Assembly: GCA_017621515.1 (NCBI GenBank)
Contig: JAGASY010000010.1
Location: forward strand, 1-38,612
Direction of reading: 5' to 3'
Length of the DNA: 38,612 nt
From: Bacteroidaceae bacterium
GTDB lineage: Bacteria > Bacteroidota > Bacteroidia > Bacteroidales > Bacteroidaceae
The notes under the pieces: model-generated
What the model saw: the letters and a program-made list of their open reading frames with translations, nothing else
Databases searched by the model: none
What the model was told of the DNA's origin: nothing
Position numbers and translations under genes: made by a program
Shown here: positions 26,916 through 34,601 of the stretch, piece by piece
How positions within the stretch are numbered: the stretch's first letter is position 1
Layout of the letters: each line of letters opens with the position of its first letter

Positions 26916-28595
26916 TTACTTAATCTTCAACACAGGTGCAATAGTGTTCACCTTACGCGGAAGATTCACCACAAGTCCGTCAGCAGTGCGAGAATATTTC
27001 ACCTTGCCATAGCCAAGCAGTTCAATGCTCTTAATCTTCACGTCTGCCAGACTCTTCACTTTCATAGTCATGTCTTCAGGCCAAGCAAGAGCCGTAGCAT
27101 AGATTATGCGTCCGTCCTTGCTCTGTGTGAAACGAATCTCATCACTGCCCGCCTTGGCATAATTGCCGTCATTGAATCCCTGAGCGTTAATATTAATGGT
27201 GGAATTGGCAATAGGACCCTCGCCAAAAACCTTCCACGGACGAGTGGCAATGATGCTCTCTTTGTTCACCTTCATCCATGCTGCAAACTCCTTGAGTATC
27301 GCCTCTTCCTTCTCGTCAAATGTTCCGTCTGCACGCAAAGGCACAGAAAGGAGCATATTTCCGTTCTTGCTGACAATATCCACAAGAAGCTTCACAATGG
27401 TGGAAGCCGACTTATACCAACCGTTCTCGTATGTGGCTGTATTATAGTGCCAGTCGCCGATACAGTTGCAGCATTGCCACGGACGCTCCATAATCTGGTT
27501 CGGAGCACCTCGTTCCACATCCCATACCAAAGCCTCTTTCTGCTCATCCGTAAGAATCTTACCGAACACTACTCCCGGATTCTGAGTTGCCTTAGCCGGA
27601 TTATTCGTCCTCGTTTTGGCCTCTGTCACCATATTGTGATGATTATACATGTGAGTAGCAATTCTCATGCCGGCATCGCTCACCGGATAAAAAGGAAGCA
27701 CAGTCACATCAAAGTAAATCAGGTCTGGATTATACCTGTTGATGGCATCCAAGGTACGGTTATAGAAGTTAGTCGCAAACTCCCGGCTCGGAGGACAAGC
27801 ACCGTTGTCCCATCCCCACTGACGGTGAATGACCCCGTTGTCCCATGTGTCACGGCTCATATCATGGTTTTGAGCATACAGGTTCTGAGGGTCAAGTCCC
27901 TTCCACCACTTCTCGCTTCCGTCCGCATTCGGCTTATACCCGTCCTCCTTGGTGAGCCAACCGTCATATAGCTTACCTCGCATGTTTCCCTTCATGTCGA
28001 AACGACGCGAAGGCTCGAACCAAGTCCAAGCATGGTCTGCATGGAAACTGATACCGAAAGGCAAACCATACTTTTTGGCTGCAGCAGCCCATTCAGCAAG
28101 AATGTCACGCTTCGGTCCGATATTCATGGAGTTCCACTCCTGATATTTAGAGTCCCAAAGGTCGTAGTTGTCATGATGGTTGCCGAGAGCAAAGAAATAT
28201 TCCGCTCCACATTCTTTATAGAACTTCACCAACGCATCCGGATTCCACTTCTCTGCCTTGAAAAGCGGAAGAACATCCTTATAGCCGAACTCCGACGGAT
28301 GTCCATAGTGCTCACGATGATGTTTATATTTTCCATTACCTTCCATATACATTTCACGCGCCATCCAATCGCCGGAACCTTCCACACACTGAGCACCCCA
28401 ATGTGCCCAGATACCAAACTTCACATCACGGAACCATTCCGGAACCTGATAATGGCGTAAAGACTCCCACGTAGGTTCATACTCACCCACCTGCATCTTT
28501 TCCTGTGCTTCACTCACCGGAACTTGATATGTCTGCTGGGCATTCACACTTGCACCTAACATCACGGCACAAGCCAAAATCAAATGTCTATTCAT
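26916..28595 (-). CDS. GH29 alpha-L-fucosidase
   Basis: This 559-aa secreted glycoside hydrolase removes alpha-linked L-fucose from glycans such as mucin or milk sugars. The start MNRHLILACAVMLGASVNAQ is a clean signal peptide; an in-frame extension to 28628 is not supported. GH29 hallmarks are KFGIWAHWG (59-67), GNHHDNYDLWDS (138-149), FGISFHADHAW (180-190), and DLIYFD (291-296), in which Asp296 is the likely nucleophile. A C-terminal beta domain follows after about residue 400. It has its own promoter and terminator. No SusC/SusD pair or other glycosidases lie beside it, so it is not part of a canonical polysaccharide utilisation locus in this window. Confidence 0.93.
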   Translation of the reverse strand: MNRHLILACAVMLGASVNAQQTYQVPVSEAQEKMQVGEYEPTWESLRHYQVPEWFRDVKFGIWAHWGAQCVEGSGDWMAREMYMEGNGKYKHHREHYGHPSEFGYKDVLPLFKAEKWNPDALVKFYKECGAEYFFALGNHHDNYDLWDSKYQEWNSMNIGPKRDILAEWAAAAKKYGLPFGISFHADHAWTWFEPSRRFDMKGNMRGKLYDGWLTKEDGYKPNADGSEKWWKGLDPQNLYAQNHDMSRDTWDNGVIHRQWGWDNGACPPSREFATNFYNRTLDAINRYNPDLIYFDVTVLPFYPVSDAGMRIATHMYNHHNMVTEAKTRTNNPAKATQNPGVVFGKILTDEQKEALVWDVERGAPNQIMERPWQCCNCIGDWHYNTATYENGWYKSASTIVKLLVDIVSKNGNMLLSVPLRADGTFDEKEEAILKEFAAWMKVNKESIIATRPWKVFGEGPIANSTININAQGFNDGNYAKAGSDEIRFTQSKDGRIIYATALAWPEDMTMKVKSLADVKIKSIELLGYGKVKYSRTADGLVVNLPRKVNTIAPVLKIK

Positions 28596-28695
28596 TTTTC
28601 GTATAGTATATAAAGTAGATAAAACCATTCACAGCATTTAGAGTAAGTCTCGGAAACTGACATTCGCTATAACCTACTTATCATTTTATTTTTTG

Positions 28696-28726
28696 CAAAG
28701 ATAAGACATTTTATATTTCTATCAAT
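28696..28726 (-). promoter_or_regulatory. Promoter of the fucosidase gene
   Basis: On the minus strand ATTG (complement of 28723-28726), 19 nt and TATCTTTG (complement of 28696-28703) match the Bacteroidetes pattern. The leader to the ATG at 28595 is about 95 nt. Bases 28727-28852, between it and repeat copy C, show nothing further. Confidence 0.7.
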
Positions 28727-28852
28727 AGTACTATTTCGGGGATAGAATAGGACTAAATTGACATTCAAACTTTTTAAGTAATTGCATGAACGTGGTTAAG
28801 CAGAGGTCTGTTGAATACCACACTTAAAGACTACAAAAACACGCTAAAAACG

Positions 28853-29660
28853 AGTTTCTTGATTTAACAAAATGATATTTTCGCCCAAAATGAAAATTTA
28901 ACACTTGAAGTGATTTTTTGCCGATGACGAAAAGAAGAAAAATTTGACATAAAGATAACACATTGATAATCAAAGAAATATAAAATTTCTCAAAACGCTC
29001 AAAATAACGCTTCGGACGCAATTTTTCGAGAAATTCGTATATTCTAATAATTCATTGATTATTAATATTTTACATCCAAGTCCACTATTTTTACTCTCAA
29101 AAACCACTTCAAGTCCACTCACTTTTCAGCTTTTGTTCAGACACTCTTCCAATGTGGCGAATTATACACTTCTTAACATTTCAGCCGAACTCCGCTGCTG
29201 TTTTCTCCGCTTCCCAATGCTTTTTCAAAAACTCCACGCTGAAAATTTCTCCAAACTACTAAGTTTTTAAAATTGTAGCGCACAGCAAATAAAATTACAG
29301 TGCGCTGCGAAGAAAAAAACAGTGCGCTGAAAATTTGAAAACTTAGTAGTTTTTTCCAAAATACTCTTCGCCGGGAATAAATAAATGTAAAAGAACCATC
29401 TAAAAACGAAACACTATTTCACAATTCGCGGAGGCTTTTGGAAATGAGCGTAGAATCCCCATTCTTCGAGAAAAGTTCGACACGCTTCATTTTGAAGCGT
29501 TCCAGAGGGCTTGAAATTTTAACATTTGACAAAATCAAAAAGACAGTATTTTTCTCCCAAATCCAGCAAGTAATAACCAAAACACTTAAATCAGTTATCA
29601 TTTTAACAAATTTGGCAATCTCATAAAAAAGCATATTCAAAAAAAATTTTATGGGACTTA
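28853..29660 (+). repeat. Long intergenic repeat, copy C (full length)
   Basis: This roughly 808-bp stretch is the plus-oriented full copy. Left arm: ACAAAATGATATTTTCG, AAAATTTAACACTTGAAG and CTCAAAACGCTCAAAATAACG near 28987. Centre: the 22-bp dyad array (29232-29351). Right arm: AATAAATGTAAAAGAACC, AAACACTATTTCACAATTC, ACGCTTCATTTTGAAGCGT (a small hairpin near 29481), AACATTTGACAAAATC, and a tail ending in TTATGGGACTTA. No clear terminal inverted repeats or target duplications are visible. It lies between the divergent fucosidase and pgk genes with its right end facing the pgk promoter about 86-110 bp away. Open frames in it contain stops in the other copies. Confidence 0.87.
29232..29351 (+). 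repeat. 22-bp-phased dyad motif array in repeat copy C
   Basis: Motif starts are 29232 (CTCCACGCTG, degenerate), 29254 (AACTACTAAG), 29276 (TAGCGCACAG), 29298 (CAGTGCGCTG), 29320 (CAGTGCGCTG) and 29342 (CTTAGTAGTT), all 22 bp apart. The second and last slots lie within a perfect 15-bp inverted repeat, AAACTACTAAGTTTT (29253-29267) and AAAACTTAGTAGTTT (29338-29352), so the array could also extrude as a cruciform or fold as RNA. Confidence 0.85.
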
Positions 29661-29745
29661 AAACATTAGTTGCAGCAACATGTCAAAAAACGGATTAAAA
29701 GCGAAGAAACTTCCAGTTTTCTTCAAAATAAAAAGGTATAAAAAT

Positions 29746-29777
29746 ATTGCCACTTACTTAAAAATATTATATCTTTG
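29746..29777 (+). promoter_or_regulatory. Promoter of pgk
   Basis: ATTG (29746-29749), 20 nt and TATCTTTG (29770-29777) fit the Bacteroidetes pattern. The ATG at 29835 follows after a 57-bp AT-rich stretch. Confidence 0.75.
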
Positions 29778-29834
29778 CATTATAATCAATCATTTTGGAA
29801 AAGTACCAATACACATTATTAAAAAATAAAAGAT

Positions 29835-31085
29835 ATGAATATCAATGACTACAAATTTGCCGGTAAGAAGGCAATCGTGCGCGTAGATTTCAACGTGCCA
29901 CTTGATGAGACTGGAAAGATTACAGACGACACTCGTATCCGTGGTGCTCTCCCTACCCTTAAGAAGGTTCTTGACGAAGGCGGAAGCCTCATCATCATGT
30001 CGCACATGGGTAAGCCAAAAGGCAAGGTAAACCCTAAGATGTCTCTCGGACAGATTGTCGATGCAGTATCAGAGAAACTGGGTGTTGCCGTTAAATTCGT
30101 AAACGACTGCCAGAAAGCTCAGGCAGAAGCAGCTGCATTGCAGCCGGGCGAAGTGCTTCTTCTCGAAAACCTCCGTTTCTATCCGGAAGAGGAAGGAAAA
30201 CCTGTAGGCATTGAAAAGACAGACCCTGCATACGATGAGGCAAAGAAGGCTATGAAGAAGTCACAGAAGGAATTTGCCAAAGTGCTTGCTTCATACGCAG
30301 ACTGCTACATCAACGACGCATTCGGAACAGCTCACCGTAAGCATGCTTCTACAGCTGTCATCGCAGACTTCTTCGATGCAGACAACAAGATGCTCGGTCT
30401 CCTCATGGAGAAGGAAGTGAACGCTGTAAAGGCTATCCTCAACGACATCAAGCGTCCGTTCACAGCCATCATGGGTGGTTCAAAGGTTTCTACAAAGATT
30501 GGTATCATTGAAAACCTCCTCACAAAGGTTGACAACCTCATTCTCTGCGGCGGTATGACTTATACATTCGCAAAGGCTCAGGGCGGTCATGTAGGCAACT
30601 CTATCTGCGAAGAGGACAAGCTCGATGTAGCTCTCAACGTGATTGAGCAGGCTAAGAAGAACGGTGTAAACCTCGTTCTCGGTACAGACTCAGTGGTTGC
30701 TGACGCTTTCTCAAACGATGCAAACACACAGATTTGCCCTTCAAACGCTATTCCTGAAGGCTGGGAAGGTCTTGACGCTGGTCCTGAGACACGCGAAAAG
30801 TTCAAGGCTGCCATCAAGGATGCAAAGACAATTCTTTGGAACGGCCCTGCAGGTGTATTCGAGTTCGACAACTTCACAGGCGGTTCACGTGCTATTGCCG
30901 AGGCTATCTGCGAAGCTACTGCAAACGGAGCATTCTCTCTCATCGGTGGTGGCGACTCTGTAGCATGTATCAACAAGTTCGGCATGGCAGACAAGGTTTC
31001 TTACATCTCAACAGGTGGTGGTGCTCTTCTCGAAGCTATCGAAGGAAAAGTACTTCCGGGTGTAGCTGCTATCGAAGAAGCATAA
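29835..31085 (+). CDS. pgk: Phosphoglycerate kinase
   Basis: This 416-aa cytoplasmic glycolytic enzyme converts 1,3-bisphosphoglycerate and ADP to 3-phosphoglycerate and ATP. Family motifs are RVDFNVP (16-22), the [12 protein letters not shown] segment (31-42), SHMGKPKG (56-63), [13 protein letters not shown] for substrate binding, [13 protein letters not shown], and the nucleotide-binding end [13 protein letters not shown] with STGGGALLE. The length is normal for the bacterial enzyme. Its codon use is strongly biased and uniform (many AAG, CTC and GGT), unlike its neighbours, consistent with high expression. It is monocistronic, with its own promoter and terminator. Confidence 0.98.
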   Translation: MNINDYKFAGKKAIVRVDFNVPLDETGKITDDTRIRGALPTLKKVLDEGGSLIIMSHMGKPKGKVNPKMSLGQIVDAVSEKLGVAVKFVNDCQKAQAEAAALQPGEVLLLENLRFYPEEEGKPVGIEKTDPAYDEAKKAMKKSQKEFAKVLASYADCYINDAFGTAHRKHASTAVIADFFDADNKMLGLLMEKEVNAVKAILNDIKRPFTAIMGGSKVSTKIGIIENLLTKVDNLILCGGMTYTFAKAQGGHVGNSICEEDKLDVALNVIEQAKKNGVNLVLGTDSVVADAFSNDANTQICPSNAIPEGWEGLDAGPETREKFKAAIKDAKTILWNGPAGVFEFDNFTGGSRAIAEAICEATANGAFSLIGGGDSVACINKFGMADKVSYISTGGGALLEAIEGKVLPGVAAIEEA

Positions 31086-31112
31086 ATATCATAACAGTAT
31101 AAACCAACAAAA

Positions 31113-31156
31113 GGGACAACTTGCATCCATTCGTGAAACAAGTTGTCCCCTTGTTT
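31113..31156 (+). terminator. Intrinsic terminator after pgk
   Basis: GGGACAACTTG (31113-31123) pairs perfectly with CAAGTTGTCCC (31139-31149), followed by CTTGTTTG. It lies 27 bp after the pgk stop. Confidence 0.75.
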
Positions 31157-31227
31157 GTAAATACGCAATGCAGGTTACAGACCCACTATTCGCACCGGAA
31201 AAAGATTTGCTTAACACCAAAGGACAC

Positions 31228-32220
31228 ATGAAGAGAATCATCCCATTACTTATCGTAGCGATGACAGCAGTTCTTCTATGCTGTAGCGGAAATGAGAAGA
31301 GCAAAAATGCAGATGCGGCACAAGACTCCACCATTCTACGTCTCGGAGTACTCCCTACTGCAGACTGTCTGCCATTCTATATGGCTGACCAATGCGGCAT
31401 ATTCGATTCGCTCGGACTCGACATACAGCTTGTGACATTCAATGCAGCGGCAGACTGCGACACGGCACTTGCCGGAGGAAGTATCGACGGAGCGGTAAGC
31501 GACATTGTGAAGGCTATTGTGATGCGTTCAAAAGGAGATTCAGTCAAAGTGGTCATGAGCACAGAACTACATCTACATCTGCTGTCTGCAAGGAATGCAA
31601 GAATAAAAAGAGCCAACAGCATAAAAGAAAAAATCTTTGCCATCACCCGCAATTCAGCACTCGACCTGACCACAGACCGTATCCTCGAATCGGTAAAGCT
31701 GGGTTCGGAGGAACTGAACAAGCCGCAAATCAACGACATAAAACTGCGTGCCAAAATGCTCGACCAGAACCAATATGACGGCGCTCTTCTGCCTGAACCG
31801 TATGCGTCGGCATGTGTGGCGAAAGGTGCCGTAAGACTGACAAGGACTGAAAGCTCTGAAGCAGACCTGTCGGCAATAATTTTCAGAGAAGATGCCATAA
31901 GAAACAAAAGCGAACAGATAAAAACGCTTGCAAAGGCATACGACTGCGCCATTGAACTGATTGCAGGCATGACTGCCGAAAAAACGGAAACAGACAAAAA
32001 GAAGGCAATAAGCCACACAAACACCATATCGCTGATGTCTTATATCCCTACAGGAATCACGCTGAATGATTCTGCAAACATTGCCGTGCCAAGGAAGAAA
32101 GTTTCCTTCCTTAAAGAATCGGCTTTCCAAGAAGCTGTAAGATGGGCTGAAGGACGCTCACTGTTAGAAAAAGAAGTCAAATATGCAGACATTGCGGACA
32201 CAGCGTTTGTAAATAAATAA
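31228..32220 (+). CDS. SsuA/TauA-like substrate-binding lipoprotein
   Basis: This 330-aa protein has an N-terminal signal with a Cys pair (VLLCCSG, about residues 14-20), an unusual lipobox. The body looks like a periplasmic binding protein of the SsuA/THI5 type: LRLGVLPTADCLPFYMADQCGIF (seen in part) opens the fold, followed by GSIDGAVSDIVKA, and the second-lobe sequence YDGALLPEPYASA. The ATG at 31228 follows AAAGGA; an upstream in-frame ATG at 31168 would bury the signal peptide. No ABC permease or ATPase gene lies nearby, so its transporter, if any, is encoded elsewhere. Ligand unknown. Confidence 0.82.
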   Translation: MKRIIPLLIVAMTAVLLCCSGNEKSKNADAAQDSTILRLGVLPTADCLPFYMADQCGIFDSLGLDIQLVTFNAAADCDTALAGGSIDGAVSDIVKAIVMRSKGDSVKVVMSTELHLHLLSARNARIKRANSIKEKIFAITRNSALDLTTDRILESVKLGSEELNKPQINDIKLRAKMLDQNQYDGALLPEPYASACVAKGAVRLTRTESSEADLSAIIFREDAIRNKSEQIKTLAKAYDCAIELIAGMTAEKTETDKKKAISHTNTISLMSYIPTGITLNDSANIAVPRKKVSFLKESAFQEAVRWAEGRSLLEKEVKYADIADTAFVNK

Positions 32221-32278
32221 GACGAAAGCAAACCTATCATTCTCTGCAATGACAGAAATTAAACAATGAACATTCATC

Positions 32279-34519
32279 ATGAATATCAATATAGAGGAAT
32301 ATCTGTATAACCAGAATCTTATCGATGTATATGCACCGCTGAAAAGCAGAATCGACTCCACAGGGAACTGGGAACTCAAGGAGGAACTGGACACAATAAG
32401 AAACACACATGAAACCATGCTGCGGTTCACCGCATTGGGCATAGAAGACCCTAACGGCGACAAGTTGTACAGCTCTCTGATAAGACAGACATACACTTTA
32501 TATGACCGTACCGAGCGTCTGATACGTCTGTCCGCACATCCGGAACACAGATATACAGCCGTAAATAAGGCTCTCAAAGAAGATTCAGACCTGAACCACA
32601 TACAGCTTGTACTCGAAACTCTCTGCGAAAAGATGCAGCGTCTGCAAAAGCAAAAGGGAGATATGCGGGAGTCTATATTCCGTCATGACATGGAGGAGGC
32701 TTCAGAGCAGCACGAGGAAACCCTTGTACGCATGTTCAATCAAATATGGACCAGCGACGTATGGCACAAAAGCGACTATGAGACAGCAGTAAACATGCTT
32801 AATTCCGATGTGATACGCATCACTGACCTTGCCATACTCGTAAGTGCCGCAACCCTGTCACTGCATGAAATGTTCGACTTCTATAAACTGCAACTTCTGT
32901 TCGACGCTTATCTCAACCCCAATGCCGAAGTGAATCAGCGTGCGCTTGTCGGCATCGTCCTTGCCACAAGACAATACGAGAAGCGTTTTCATGCTTTCCC
33001 TGAGATTGCCACACGGCTCTCCTTTTACAAAGAAGACCCTCGGTTTGTCAAAGAACTATATACCATACACACACAGTTGCAATTCTGCTACAAGACGGAA
33101 AGCATAAGCAACAAGATGAGATATGACATCATACCGACCATATTGAAAAGCAAGAATTTCGAGCGCACGGAATACGGTATTCACGAGATTGACGCAGAAC
33201 TGACCAAGAATGGAGAGAATCCGGAATGGTACAGCAAGAAGGAAGATGACAAGGCTTCGCAGAAGATGCGTGAAATGGCAGACTTGCAACTTGAAGGTGC
33301 AGACATATACATGAGCACATTCAGCCACATGAAGTCATATCCGTTCTTTCACCAGACAGCACACTGGTTTTATCCGTTCTACACAGACCACCCATCAATA
33401 CATCTGACCGAGAAACTACAGAACGGGAGTACCGGAATGCTGCTGCGGCTGATTCTGGAAAAATCGCCGTTCAGCAACAGCGACAAATATTCTTTCTGCT
33501 TCATGATGGACTCTATCGGCTCTGTCGGTCAGGACATGCTTTCACAACAAATGGCAGAACAACTTCCGCCGGGAGAGGACATGAACAGCATGATTGAAAA
33601 CAACAAGAGCCATAAGGAGAAAACATCTGACATAAGTCGTAGATATATTTACGACCTCTACAGGTTCTTCAACATATATCCTTATCATCTTCAATTCCAA
33701 AATCCTTTTGCAGACAAACGCAAAGCCTTCAGCCCACTGACTTCCGTCAGTCTGTCGTTCATGAATGAATTTACAGAAGAGAAAATGGCTCTTGCCGAGT
33801 TTTTCATGAGGAAAGAATTTTACAAAGAAGCTGAAGAACTCTTTAAGTCATTCAACCCGCAAAAAACGGAAACAGACACTGACATCTGGCAAAAAATCGG
33901 ATTCTGTCAGCAAAAACAAGGGAAACACGCAGAGGCATACCAAAGCTATATCACAGCAGAAGAGCTGTCTCCTGAATCAAAATGGACATTGACTCACCTT
34001 GCCTACGTGGCATCCATACTAAGAGAATACAAGACTGCATCAAAATGCTATGACTATCTTCTGAGAAATGACCCGGACAATGTTAAGCTGTTAATGAAGA
34101 AAGCAGAAATGCTTGTTTCAACCGAACATTTCGAGGAAGCTCTTCCTATTACCTATAAGCTATATTATCTTGATGACAAATCCGTAAAATGCAGAAAGAT
34201 TCATGCCAAGATTCTCCTCATGACCGGAAACAGTCTGGAGAAAGCGGAAGAACTGTTCGCACAGGTTATGAATGAAGAACCTGAAGATGAACACAACAGC
34301 ATCAATCTGGCACATACACTCTATGCACAGGGACGTTCGGCAGAAGCGTACAGAGTATATAGAAAGTCGTATGAAAGATACATGAAGCAGAACAATGATG
34401 AAGGCGGATACAGCAATCTGTTCTGGAATGCCATACCGTTGAACAACAGTTCGGTCTTCAATGTCAAGAAGATGACAAGAATGTACGATGCCATACGCAT
34501 AGGGGAACTTGGAATATAA
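32279..34519 (+). CDS. Large TPR-repeat protein, 746 aa
   Basis: This cytoplasmic protein has no signal peptide. The C-terminal third (about 505-710) carries tetratricopeptide-like helical hairpins with AxxxF/Y patterns (for example IGFCQQKQGKHAEAYQSYI and INLAHTLYAQGRSAEAYRVY), a scaffold for protein contacts. The N-terminal 480 residues are helical and charged and match nothing I know. It follows the binding lipoprotein by 58 bp and precedes a UPF1/IGHMBP2-like helicase gene by 82 bp (or overlaps it if a TTG start at 34509 is used). Their close spacing suggests one transcription unit and possibly a shared role in nucleic-acid handling, which is inference. Confidence 0.82.
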   Translation: MNINIEEYLYNQNLIDVYAPLKSRIDSTGNWELKEELDTIRNTHETMLRFTALGIEDPNGDKLYSSLIRQTYTLYDRTERLIRLSAHPEHRYTAVNKALKEDSDLNHIQLVLETLCEKMQRLQKQKGDMRESIFRHDMEEASEQHEETLVRMFNQIWTSDVWHKSDYETAVNMLNSDVIRITDLAILVSAATLSLHEMFDFYKLQLLFDAYLNPNAEVNQRALVGIVLATRQYEKRFHAFPEIATRLSFYKEDPRFVKELYTIHTQLQFCYKTESISNKMRYDIIPTILKSKNFERTEYGIHEIDAELTKNGENPEWYSKKEDDKASQKMREMADLQLEGADIYMSTFSHMKSYPFFHQTAHWFYPFYTDHPSIHLTEKLQNGSTGMLLRLILEKSPFSNSDKYSFCFMMDSIGSVGQDMLSQQMAEQLPPGEDMNSMIENNKSHKEKTSDISRRYIYDLYRFFNIYPYHLQFQNPFADKRKAFSPLTSVSLSFMNEFTEEKMALAEFFMRKEFYKEAEELFKSFNPQKTETDTDIWQKIGFCQQKQGKHAEAYQSYITAEELSPESKWTLTHLAYVASILREYKTASKCYDYLLRNDPDNVKLLMKKAEMLVSTEHFEEALPITYKLYYLDDKSVKCRKIHAKILLMTGNSLEKAEELFAQVMNEEPEDEHNSINLAHTLYAQGRSAEAYRVYRKSYERYMKQNNDEGGYSNLFWNAIPLNNSSVFNVKKMTRMYDAIRIGELGI

Positions 34520-34601
34520 ACTATACGACTGGCGAAATATATCATCGAGAAAGATAAAAATCACCTCTTACGGAACACCTCTTAATCCCCAAAAAGCAGT
34601 T

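Noticed and set aside
26649..27971. 440-aa plus-strand frame
   Set aside because: It runs antisense through the GH29 gene, which has clear family motifs, a signal peptide, promoter and terminator on the other strand.
28853..29660. MITE or insertion sequence remnant
   Set aside because: No terminal inverted repeats, flanking target duplication or transposase fragment could be found in any of the three copies.
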